A stretch of DNA of 8,380 nucleotides from an uncultured Xanthobacteraceae bacterium (GTDB lineage Bacteria > Pseudomonadota > Alphaproteobacteria > Rhizobiales > Xanthobacteraceae). A program made the translations under genes and the position numbers. The notes beneath the pieces were generated by a model. It did not search any database. It worked only from the letters and a program-made list of their open reading frames with translations, and was not told the DNA's origin. Each line of letters begins with the position of its first letter. Position 1 is the first letter of the stretch. The DNA lies in NCBI GenBank assembly GCA_955652925.1, contig CATPCO010000379.1, positions 1 to 8,380 of the forward strand, given 5' to 3'. Below, piece by piece: positions 1 to 8,355 of the stretch.

Positions 1-1497
1 CTGGTTGCGCATGTACCAGCAAGACTCCAATGCGGCTACTTGAGCGTGGATTCCACAATTTCCTTTCGACAGCGCATCTATCGTATTCTGCAAGGCCTGA
101 GTGGTCTGCAGACGTTCAAGACCGGCCTTGATCCAACTTAGGTCAAGCAGCAGCTCAAGCTCGTCTGACGTATAGAGACACCGGCGCAGCAAATAGGCGC
201 TTGGCAGATCCTGCGAGTGACTGAGCAGATTGGAAAGTTTAGGCGACACGCTGCGGGGCACCAGTGCGCGAATAACTCCCTCGATCCTGCGGATTGCCTC
301 CATACTGATTGGAATGGATCGGCCTATTTTCAGAAGCCTTGAAACCTGTCGGAACGTTGAATAGCCTCCAAAAAGCTCGTCACCGCCCAGCCCCGATAAG
401 GCGACCTTGAGGCCCAACGTCGCGGCGGCGTGGCTGATCAAGTAGCTGTTAAGCCCGTCAATCGACGGCCGATCCATCGATTCGAAAAAATCGTCGTACA
501 TCGCGAGAAACTGGTCCCGCCGAATCCTGATCGTCGAATGGCGTGTCCCCAGGAGCTTGGCGGTGGCCTCGGCGAGCGGCGCCTCATCCTGCGAGGAGCC
601 GTGAAATTCCTCGAATGCAAGCGTTATAGTTTGGAGGTCGCTTCTCTGTTCTGAAGCTAGCGCAGCGATGGTGCTGGAGTCGATTCCCGCCGACAGGAAA
701 ATGCCCACAGGCACATCTGCAACGAGATGGTGGCGAATACTGTCAACAAGCAAAGCGCGGAGCTCATCCGCACTGACAGGCTCGGCGGCGCCAGACTGAA
801 AGCAATGTTCAGTTGACCAAAAGGGCCGAGCTGCGGCGACTTCGGCGCCCGCGCGGACGCGCAGCAGCTGACCGGCGGGCAAGATGCTGATGCCGGACCA
901 CCAAGTGAACGGCTCGGGAATATGTCCCCAAAGGTAAAAGCCGACGAGACCGGCAGGATCACGGGAAATGTCGACCGGCGCATGGCGAGCAAGCGCGCGC
1001 GCTTGCGAAGCAAACCAGAGAACCCCCCGGGATTGCGCCGTATAGAGCGGCTTTATTCCATATGGGTCGCGCGCAAGCCACAATTCTTGCTCCTGCGCAT
1101 CCCATAACGCGAATGCAAACATGCCGCGCGCCTTCAAGAGTCCGCCCTCTCCCCAAACTGCAATCGCATTAATAAGGACTTCGGTATCGCATTGCGTGAG
1201 GAACTTGACGCCGGCGCGCTCAAGGTCCACTCGCAATTCGCGGTAATTGTAGATTTCTCCGTTGAACGTGATGGTCCAGCGGCCGGTCGCATCAGTCATC
1301 GGCTGCGCCCCGCTCTGGCCGGTATCAATGATGGCTAATCGACGGTGAGCTAATGCAATGCGCGAGTTTGACGATTCCCAATGGCCTTCGCCGTCAGGAC
1401 CTCTTCGCCGCTGGGCCTGATTGATCCGTTCGACCACAGCGATATCGACGGGCTCTGCTTCGGGACGGAAACTAAACGCGCCAGCGATGCCGCACAT
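1..1497 (-). CDS. asnB: Asparagine synthetase, glutamine-hydrolysing (AsnB type), C-terminus cut by window edge
   Basis: Class II asparagine synthetases transfer ammonia from glutamine to an ATP-activated aspartate, or a related carboxylate, in the cytoplasm. The frame is open for 499 codons from ATG 1497 to the left edge. The protein starts MCGIAGAF, so after Met removal Cys2 is the N-terminal glutaminase nucleophile. Other glutaminase marks are RRGPDGEGH (31-39) and NGEIYNY (79-85). The synthetase half has the PP-loop FLSAGIDSS (267-275) and GLGGDELFGGY (369-379). Family members usually have 600-650 residues, so roughly 100-150 are missing. An AGGGA ribosome-binding site lies nine bases before the start, and the upstream permease stop is 31 bases away, which suggests co-transcription with the efflux genes. 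The PP-loop reads SAGIDSS where housekeeping E. coli-type AsnB has SGGIDSS; to my knowledge the Ala form is frequent in AsnB paralogues of surface-glycan and specialised-metabolite loci. The true substrate could therefore be something other than aspartate. Family assignment is firm; substrate is not. Confidence 0.93.
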   Translation of the reverse strand, partial: MCGIAGAFSFRPEAEPVDIAVVERINQAQRRRGPDGEGHWESSNSRIALAHRRLAIIDTGQSGAQPMTDATGRWTITFNGEIYNYRELRVDLERAGVKFLTQCDTEVLINAIAVWGEGGLLKARGMFAFALWDAQEQELWLARDPYGIKPLYTAQSRGVLWFASQARALARHAPVDISRDPAGLVGFYLWGHIPEPFTWWSGISILPAGQLLRVRAGAEVAAARPFWSTEHCFQSGAAEPVSADELRALLVDSIRHHLVADVPVGIFLSAGIDSSTIAALASEQRSDLQTITLAFEEFHGSSQDEAPLAEATAKLLGTRHSTIRIRRDQFLAMYDDFFESMDRPSIDGLNSYLISHAAATLGLKVALSGLGGDELFGGYSTFRQVSRLLKIGRSIPISMEAIRRIEGVIRALVPRSVSPKLSNLLSHSQDLPSAYLLRRCLYTSDELELLLDLSWIKAGLERLQTTQALQNTIDALSKGNCGIHAQVAALESCWYMRNQ

Positions 1498-1506
1498 CAA
1501 AGAACA

Positions 1507-1511
1507 TCCCT
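1507..1511 (-). promoter_or_regulatory. Ribosome-binding site of the asnB-like gene
   Basis: On the minus strand the sequence AGGGA stands nine bases before ATG 1497, inside the 31-base gap after the permease stop. It supports the MCGI start, which is also required by the catalytic Cys2. Confidence 0.6.
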
Positions 1512-1528
1512 AAGCAGCAGCCACGCGA

Positions 1529-4500
1529 TCATGAGCTGGCGGCTTCTCCGGCAGCCTTGCCCGTATCCGTATTGCTCTTTCGTGATCGCCAGCCGCGCAT
1601 CGATTCGTTGATGCGATCCATATAGATATAGACGATCGGGGTCGTGAACAGCGTGAGCAGTTGCGAAACCACCAAGCCGCCAACCATGGCATAGCCGAGC
1701 GGCTGGCGAATTTCCGAGCCGGTACCCGTCCCGAGCATGAGCGGCACGCCGGCGAGGAGCGCGCACAGCGTTGTCATCAGAATCGGCCGGAACCGCAGCT
1801 GGCATGCCTCGTGAATGGCCTCTTCGCTGCTGAGGCCTCGCTCGCGCTCGGCCTCCAGCGCAAAGTCGATCAGCATGATGCCGTTCTTCTTCACGATGCC
1901 GATGAGCAGGATGATGCCGATGATGCCGATGACATCGAGCGGCATCCCGAACAGCATCAGGGTCAACAGGGCACCAAGTCCGGCCGAGGGCAGCGTCGAG
2001 ATGATCGTGAACGGATGGATCGTGCTCTCGTAGAGGATGCCAAGAATGATGTAGACGGCGACCAGCGCAGCGACAATCAGAATGGGCGTGCTGCTGAGCG
2101 AGCTCTGGAAAGCCTGGGCGTTACCCTGGAAGCTGGTGGAGATCGAAGGCGGCAGGTGGAGATCGGCGGCGGCTTTGCGGATCGCAGTCACCGAGTCTCC
2201 AATCGTGCTGCTGGCCGCGAGGTTGAAGCTCAAGGTCACCGAAGGAAACTGGCCCTGGTGGTTTACCGCCAGCGAAGCGGTCGAGGGGATGATGCTGGCC
2301 AGCTGGCTCAGCGGCACCATGGTCCCGCTGGCGGATTTTGCATAGATGCGGCTGAGTGCGTTGGGGCCAAGCTGAAAGCCGGGATCGACCTCCAGAATGA
2401 CGTAGTACTGGTTGAGCGTCGTATAGATGCGCGCCACGTGACGTTGGCCGAATGCGTCATAAAGGATTGCATCCACCAACGCAGGATCGATGCCTAGGCG
2501 TGAAGCAACGTCGCGCTTCACTTCGATGTTCAGTGTCCGGCCTGCGCTCTGCTGATCGCTCGCGACGTCGGCCAGCTGCGGCAGCGCTTGCATCTTCTGC
2601 AGCAGCACAGGGGCCCAGTGATCGAGCTCGGCGCTGTCCACATCGACGAGCGTATATTGGTATTGCGTTTTGGAAAGCCGCGCGCCGACGTTGATGTCCT
2701 GCGCCGACTGCATGTACAGCTTGATGCCTTGAACAGGCTGCAGCGCGCGATTGAGCCGCGTGATCACCTGGTCGGCGGTTGCGTTTCGCTCCTGATGCGG
2801 CTTAAGGGTGATGAAGACGCGTCCGTTATTCTCGGTGACCGTGGATCCGCCGGGTCCGATGTAGGCGGTCGCCGAGGCGACCGCCGGATCCTTGATGATA
2901 GCTTCAAGCAAGGCCCGCTGCCGATCCATCATGGCTTGCGGGGAAATATCCTGCGCACCTTCTGAAATTCCGACGATCATTCCCGTGTCCTGCTGCGGGA
3001 AGAACCCCTTCGGAATCGTCACGAACAGCGCCAGCGTCAGCAATACGGCAAGGATCATGACCGTCAGCGTAATGCGGCGGTGACGCAGTGCGATCACCAA
3101 TGCGCGGTCGTAAACCCCGACCAGCCGGTCAAAGAGATGCTCGACCGCCAGTGATACCCGTCCCGGATTGCCACCGCCCTGTGGCGCGAGCAGTCGCGCG
3201 CACATCATGGGGGTGAGTGTCAGTGACACGACGAGCGAGACGGCAACCGAAACCGCCACTGTGACGGCGAACTCCCGAAACAACAGACCAATCACGCCGC
3301 TCATGAGGAACAGGGGAATGAATACGGCGATCAGCGAGATCGATATGGAGAGAATGGTAAAGCCGATTTCGCCTGCTCCTTTGATTGCAGCCGCCATCGG
3401 CGCGGCGCCACCCTCGATATTGCGGACGATGTTCTCGATCATCACGATCGCATCATCGACCACAAAGCCGATGGCGATGGTCAACGCCGAGAGGTTGTCC
3501 AGGCTGAAGCCGAGCACATACATGACCGCGAACGTGCCGACCAGCGACAGCGGCACCGCGACGGCCGGGATGACGGTGGCCCAAAGCTTTCGCAGAAAGA
3601 GAAAGATCACGCCAACTACCAGCGCGATCGTGAGCACCAGCGTGAATTGGACGTCGGCGACGCTGGCGCGAATCGTCTGCGTCCGGTCCGACACGACGTC
3701 CACCTTGATCGAGGGCGGCAACGATGCTTCCAGCTGCGGGAGCGCCTTTCGGATCCCGTCGACGGTCTCGATCACGTTTGCGCCGGGCAGGCGCTGGATC
3801 TGAATCAACACCGCTCTTTGCGTACCCGACCAGCCGGCAAGGGTCCTGTCCTCCGCCTCGACGACAGCGCGGCCGATATCGCGGACTCGAATGGGCGCGC
3901 CATTGCGGTACGCCAGGATGTACGCGTCAAATGCCTCGGCGGTCATCATCTGATCATTGGTCAGCAGCGAGAAGGCATGCTGGCCGCCGTAAAGGTTGCC
4001 CTTGGGCTGGTTCACGGTGCTGTTGGCGAGGGAAGAACGCACGGACTCCAGATCAAGTCTCTGCGCGGCGAGCTGTGCCGGATTAATCTGGACCCTGATT
4101 GACGGATTCTGGGCTCCGCCGACAGTGACGAGCCCGACGCCGGGCATCTGCGAGAGCTTCTGCGCGAGAATGCTGTTGGCGTAATCGCTGACCTTGGTGA
4201 GAGGAAGCGTTTCCGACGTGAGCGCGATGAGCAGGATGGGCGTGTCGGCCGGGTTGGTCTTGCGATAGATCGGCGGATTTAGAAGATTCGGGGGTAGCTC
4301 GCCAGCCGTTGCATTAATCGCCGCCTGCACATCCTGGGCAGCTGAATCGACCGTGCGACTGCGATCAAACTGGAGCGTGATCTGCGTATAGCCGAGCGCG
4401 CTGCTCGAGGTCATCTGCGCCAGGCCGGGGATTTGGCCGAACTGTCGCTCGAGCGGGGTTGCGACCGAGGAAGCGACTGTCTTGGGATCAGCCCCGGGCA

Positions 4501-4651
4501 GTTGCGCTGTCACCTGTATAGTTGGCGAATCGACGCTCGGAAGAGCCGCGACCGGCAACAACTCGTAGCCGATGATGCCGAGCAGGACGATGGTCAGCAT
4601 CAGCAGCCCAGTCGCTATGGGCCGGCGGATGAAAGGAGCCGAAAGGTTCAT
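1529..4651 (-). CDS. RND multidrug efflux permease, MdtB/MdtC-like (HAE1 family)
   Basis: Inner-membrane proton antiporter subunit of a tripartite exporter, 1040 residues, full length for the family. It begins MNLSAPFIRRPIATGLL with TM1 at about 12-30. The usual two-fold RND layout is visible: a periplasmic porter loop (about 31-335), a TM2-TM6 block (about 335-485), a linking segment into TM7 (about 528-547), a second periplasmic loop (about 548-855) and TM8-TM12 (about 856-1010). The proton-relay acidic pair is in GFVVDDAIVMIEN (Asp399, Asp400). The matching basic residue is in GIVKKNGIMLIDF, where Lys922 aligns with AcrB Lys940. The GxxPQQDTG segment after TM7 is present as GFFPQQDTG (549-557). 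Sequence character is closest to MdtB/MdtC (MuxB/MuxC) rather than AcrB. Only one such permease is present, so it probably forms a homotrimer. Its ATG overlaps the adaptor stop by four bases (ATGA), indicating translational coupling; no strong Shine-Dalgarno is seen. Substrates cannot be read from the sequence. Confidence 0.97.
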   Translation of the reverse strand: MNLSAPFIRRPIATGLLMLTIVLLGIIGYELLPVAALPSVDSPTIQVTAQLPGADPKTVASSVATPLERQFGQIPGLAQMTSSSALGYTQITLQFDRSRTVDSAAQDVQAAINATAGELPPNLLNPPIYRKTNPADTPILLIALTSETLPLTKVSDYANSILAQKLSQMPGVGLVTVGGAQNPSIRVQINPAQLAAQRLDLESVRSSLANSTVNQPKGNLYGGQHAFSLLTNDQMMTAEAFDAYILAYRNGAPIRVRDIGRAVVEAEDRTLAGWSGTQRAVLIQIQRLPGANVIETVDGIRKALPQLEASLPPSIKVDVVSDRTQTIRASVADVQFTLVLTIALVVGVIFLFLRKLWATVIPAVAVPLSLVGTFAVMYVLGFSLDNLSALTIAIGFVVDDAIVMIENIVRNIEGGAAPMAAAIKGAGEIGFTILSISISLIAVFIPLFLMSGVIGLLFREFAVTVAVSVAVSLVVSLTLTPMMCARLLAPQGGGNPGRVSLAVEHLFDRLVGVYDRALVIALRHRRITLTVMILAVLLTLALFVTIPKGFFPQQDTGMIVGISEGAQDISPQAMMDRQRALLEAIIKDPAVASATAYIGPGGSTVTENNGRVFITLKPHQERNATADQVITRLNRALQPVQGIKLYMQSAQDINVGARLSKTQYQYTLVDVDSAELDHWAPVLLQKMQALPQLADVASDQQSAGRTLNIEVKRDVASRLGIDPALVDAILYDAFGQRHVARIYTTLNQYYVILEVDPGFQLGPNALSRIYAKSASGTMVPLSQLASIIPSTASLAVNHQGQFPSVTLSFNLAASSTIGDSVTAIRKAAADLHLPPSISTSFQGNAQAFQSSLSSTPILIVAALVAVYIILGILYESTIHPFTIISTLPSAGLGALLTLMLFGMPLDVIGIIGIILLIGIVKKNGIMLIDFALEAERERGLSSEEAIHEACQLRFRPILMTTLCALLAGVPLMLGTGTGSEIRQPLGYAMVGGLVVSQLLTLFTTPIVYIYMDRINESMRGWRSRKSNTDTGKAAGEAASS

Positions 4652-5937
4652 GGCAGCATGCCGGAGCTCGCTGTGGAGGGATTGGGCACGGCATCGGGAT
4701 GCTCCGGATCCGCTAGCACCACTGGCGTGCCGGGGGATAGGCGGTATTGGCCGCGCACCACGACGGTTTCATCGGCGCTCAAACCCTTCTCGATGAGCGC
4801 CTCGGCGCCGAAGGTCTGCCGGATCGAAACCTGGCGTACCACCACCTTGTTGTCCTGACCGACGACGAACACGAAACTGCCTTGCGGTCCCTGTTGTATG
4901 GAGTCGAGCGGCACTGTCAGCGCATCGTGCACGGTCGAGGTCACCAAGCGGACATTCACGAATGTCCCGGGCCATAGCTTGCGCTGCTGATTGGGAAACA
5001 GCGCCTTGAGCTGGACCGTGCCCGAGCCTGGATCTGCTTGATTGTTGAGCGCCACCAGCTGCCCGACATCAAGCTGCGTCTTATCGTCCTGGCTGAATGC
5101 GATGGCTTGCAAAGGACCGCTCGCCATTGCTGTTTGAATCTCCGGTATTGTGGCAGTCGCGAGCGCGAAAAGTGCGCTGATCGGTTCCATCTGCGTGACG
5201 ACAACCAAAGCACTCCCATCGGCCCCGTTTGGCTGCGTCGTTGCTGAGCCGGTGGTTGCATGAATGACGTTGCCGACGTCGAGCAGCCGAATTCCGGCGA
5301 CGCCATCAAACGGCGCGATCAGCGAGGTATAGCTGAGCAGGGCCTTCGCGTTCTCGATCGCAGCTTGGTTAATTTTGATCTGCGCGTTGAGCTGGTCGAC
5401 GGCAGCCTGCTGATTGTCGACTTGCTGCTGCGCGACGGCATCGGTTTTCGCGAGCTGCATGTAGCGCTGCAAGTTCAGCTGCGCATTTTTCAAATGTGCC
5501 TGATCGCGTTCCAGGGTACCCTGCGCCTGATCAAGCTGGGCTTGATATGTACGCGGATCGATCTGGGCGAGCAGCTCGCCTTGCTTAACAGATTGACCTT
5601 CCTTGAAGCTGACCTTGATCAACAACCCGGTGACTTGGCTGCGGACCGTTGCTGAATTTTCGGCAGTCACGGTGCCGAGACCGGTCAAAATTATTGGCAC
5701 GTCGTGCTGGCGAACTTTGATGGCGATGACGGGAACCGGTTGTGGCGACGCCGCCACTGGCGTCTGGCCACGATCCGACCTGACCCAGTAGCCAATAACT
5801 CCGCCGGCCAGAAGCACGACAGCAGCGCAGGCAAGCAGCAATTTCTTTCGCGCGCGGCTCATCGCTGGCCGTTCGTCCGCTTTGCCCTTGAGTGGCGGCA
5901 CTTCGTATGAGGGACCAGGAGCAGACATGGACTGCAT
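4648..5937 (-). CDS. RND efflux periplasmic adaptor (membrane-fusion protein), MdtA-like
   Basis: This adaptor would link the RND permease to an outer-membrane channel. From the start at 5937 it has 429 residues, close to MdtA (about 415). In order: a cytoplasmic N-terminus of about 30 residues, one membrane anchor or uncleaved signal (KKLLLACAAVV to GYW, 31-51), the first lipoyl half (about 85-128, including EGQSVKQGELLAQIDP), an alpha-hairpin rich in Gln and Ala (about 129-201), the second lipoyl half (206-227, IAPFDGVAGIRLLDVGN), a short flexible insert (228-242), then beta-barrel and membrane-proximal domains. There is no lipobox Cys at the anchor end, so it is probably not a lipoprotein. 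The frame extends upstream to 6117, but that would overlap the divergent GST coding region. Starts at 5937, 5928 and 5862 are all possible and none has a strong Shine-Dalgarno; 5937 is the first one clear of GST. The stop overlaps the permease ATG. Confidence 0.95.
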   Translation of the reverse strand: MQSMSAPGPSYEVPPLKGKADERPAMSRARKKLLLACAAVVLLAGGVIGYWVRSDRGQTPVAASPQPVPVIAIKVRQHDVPIILTGLGTVTAENSATVRSQVTGLLIKVSFKEGQSVKQGELLAQIDPRTYQAQLDQAQGTLERDQAHLKNAQLNLQRYMQLAKTDAVAQQQVDNQQAAVDQLNAQIKINQAAIENAKALLSYTSLIAPFDGVAGIRLLDVGNVIHATTGSATTQPNGADGSALVVVTQMEPISALFALATATIPEIQTAMASGPLQAIAFSQDDKTQLDVGQLVALNNQADPGSGTVQLKALFPNQQRKLWPGTFVNVRLVTSTVHDALTVPLDSIQQGPQGSFVFVVGQDNKVVVRQVSIRQTFGAEALIEKGLSADETVVVRGQYRLSPGTPVVLADPEHPDAVPNPSTASSGMLP

Positions 5938-6057
5938 TATGTCAACAGGATAAGCTCTACCAGACGCGCGATTTTGGGCCAACGGTGGCACAGTGAGCGA
6001 CGCCGTCCAGGCATCAGCAAACGACGGACAATCGGCTCTTCCTCCCTTGATCAGCGA
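5938..6057. promoter_or_regulatory. Divergent intergenic region between the efflux operon and the GST gene
   Basis: These 120 bases lie between two divergently oriented start codons and must hold the promoters for both sides, unless these lie inside the genes. I see no clear sigma-70 boxes for either direction. The only symmetrical element is a short perfect inverted repeat, TTGGGCCAA (5974-5982), which may be chance. No regulator gene sits beside it, so local control by a linked TetR or LysR protein is not indicated. Confidence 0.4.
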
Positions 6058-6666
6058 ATGAAGCTGCATTGGTCGCCGCGCTCCCCCTTCGTGCGCAAAG
6101 TGATGATCTTTGCGCACGAGACCGGCCTCCTCGATCGCCTGGAGTGCGTGCGCACCGTCGTGGCGATGACCGCGGCCAATGTTGATCTACTGACCGAAAA
6201 TCCTCTGGGCAAAATTCCAACCCTCGTCCTCGACGACGGCACGCCGCTCTACGACTCCGGCGTAATCTGCGAGTATCTGGACAGCCTGCACGCAGCGGCC
6301 AAGCTTTTTCCGCCACAGGGGTCTGCGCGCTGGACTGCGCTGCGGTGGCAAGCGCTCGGCGACGGATTTCTGGATTTACTCATTCTGTGGCGGTACGAGC
6401 GCGAGCGAGCGCAGCCGCTGCAATCCCTCATGGACGCTCTTGGCGCCAAGTATCAGGCCACGATGAGATCGCTGGAGCAGGAGGCCTCCTCGCTCTCAAG
6501 CACCCCGTTCGGGATTGGCCACATCGCAATCGGTTGCAGTCTTTCGTATCTGGATTTTCGTTTCTCGCATCTGGATTGGCGCAAGGTGAATCCGCAGATC
6601 GCGGCGTGGCATGCGAGATTTGCGCAGCGTCCCTCGGCCAGGCTGACAGAACCGGTGGATGATTGA
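6058..6666 (+). CDS. Glutathione S-transferase family protein (YibF-like)
   Basis: Predicted cytosolic GST of 202 residues, a normal length. The N-terminal thioredoxin-like domain (about 1-78) opens MKLHWSPRSPFVRKVMIF. The SPFVRK segment matches E. coli YibF and related GSTs, with Ser9 (or Ser6) in the catalytic position that holds Cys or Tyr in other classes. The cis-proline is in NPLGKIPTLV (Pro54), and the gamma-glutamyl-binding acidic/Ser pair is in YDSGVICEYLD (Asp66, Ser67). The helical C-terminal domain (about 88-190) contains FGIGHIAIGC, where the usual N-capping Asp is replaced by His155, followed by SLSYLDFRF as in many alphaproteobacterial GSTs. Start 6058 was chosen because the fold begins there; the frame is open upstream to an ATG at 5974, but those extra 28 residues resemble no GST. 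The ribosome-binding site is weak. It is transcribed away from the efflux operon and towards asnS. Its substrate is unknown; a role in detoxification alongside the pump is only an inference from position. Confidence 0.9.
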   Translation: MKLHWSPRSPFVRKVMIFAHETGLLDRLECVRTVVAMTAANVDLLTENPLGKIPTLVLDDGTPLYDSGVICEYLDSLHAAAKLFPPQGSARWTALRWQALGDGFLDLLILWRYERERAQPLQSLMDALGAKYQATMRSLEQEASSLSSTPFGIGHIAIGCSLSYLDFRFSHLDWRKVNPQIAAWHARFAQRPSARLTEPVDD

Positions 6667-6732
6667 ACGGCGCCCCGCCCCATCTACATCCCTCAGTTGC
6701 AGTCGTTCCAAAGATGCAAGCAAAGGATGCAT

Positions 6733-6755
6733 TTTTTCGGAATGAAGCCGAAAAA
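6733..6755. repeat. Palindrome between convergent gene ends
   Basis: TTTTTCGG (6733-6740) is separated by seven bases from its exact complement CCGAAAAA (6748-6755). It lies in the 140-base gap between the GST stop and the asnS stop, the only structured element there. The stem has a three-pair GC core flanked by five A-T pairs. The polarity is the reverse of an intrinsic terminator: on either strand the T run precedes the GC core and the A run follows it. It may mark an RNA processing or protein-binding site, or be chance. The rest of 6667-6806 shows nothing I can name. Confidence 0.5.
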
Positions 6756-6806
6756 CCCAGTGAAATCAAAGTCAGCAATCACGCACGGCGCGCGCTGATG
6801 CCGTCC

Positions 6807-8213
<1,407 letters not shown>

Positions 8214-8251
8214 CGTGGTATGCGTAGCCCGGATGAAGCCGTCGCGCCATT

Positions 8252-8296
8252 GGGAAGTGAGCGCATACGACCGAAACATGCTCACAAGAACTTCCC
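8252..8296 (-). promoter_or_regulatory. Nested hairpin in the asnS leader
   Basis: GGGAAGT (8252-8258) has its exact complement ACTTCCC at 8290-8296. Immediately inside, GAGC (8259-8262) can pair with GCTC (8280-8283), leaving a bulge of six bases on one side only and a loop of 17 bases. In the minus-strand transcript this folds the run GGGGAAG and the ATG at 8279, an alternative asnS start, into one stem-loop 39 bases upstream of ATG 8213. If the RNA starts upstream, the hairpin could limit initiation at 8279 or mark a leader with some control of asnS. This is a sequence-symmetry call only; no folding energy was calculated. Confidence 0.4.
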
Positions 8297-8329
8297 CACC
8301 GACTAAACCAATAAGAAGCGAGAGATGAA

Positions 8330-8345
8330 ATATCAAAAAAGATAT
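8330..8345. repeat. AT-rich inverted repeat upstream of asnS
   Basis: ATATC (8330-8334) and GATAT (8341-8345) flank a run of six A residues on the plus strand. This block is strikingly AT-rich against the GC-rich surroundings. It lies about 120 bases upstream of the chosen asnS start, where a promoter or an operator could be. The TATATC/GATAT sequences could serve as a -10 element, but no paired -35 box at correct spacing is evident. Confidence 0.35.
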
Positions 8346-8346
8346 A

Positions 8347-8355
8347 CTACTTCAT
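8347..8355 (-). other. Two-codon ORF (Met-Lys-stop) behind a strong Shine-Dalgarno
   Basis: On the minus strand GAGGAGG (8359-8365) is followed after three bases by ATG AAG TAG (8355-8347). This is the best ribosome-binding sequence in the asnS upstream region, yet it serves an ORF of only two sense codons. It could be a leader minigene, the relic of a start for a lost gene, or chance. The spacing from the GGAGG core to ATG is short, although the first GAGG gives six bases. Confidence 0.3.

Noticed and set aside
1..1497. Lasso-peptide cyclase or beta-lactam synthetase instead of AsnB
   Set aside because: The complete glutaminase half with Cys2, RRGPDG and NGEIYNY is present, and no precursor peptide or lasso protease gene is in view.
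1661..2497. Plus-strand open frame of 278 codons opposite the permease
   Set aside because: Antisense to conserved RND sequence, low-complexity Arg/Gln/Asp composition and no domain; a shadow frame.
5974..5982. TTGGGCCAA as an operator in the divergent region
   Set aside because: Only four-base arms around one centre base, and no linked regulator; expected by chance.
5974..6057. Longer GST start at 5974
   Set aside because: It adds 28 basic residues that match no GST N-terminus; the thioredoxin fold starts directly at the Met encoded at 6058.
6733..6755. Bidirectional intrinsic terminator for GST and asnS
   Set aside because: The T run precedes and the A run follows the stem on both strands, so a U tract never follows the GC core; the core has only three GC pairs.
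6785..6804. ACGGC/GCCGT inverted repeat just after the asnS stop as a terminator
   Set aside because: Arms of five bases with a ten-base loop and no following T tract on the minus strand; too weak to call.
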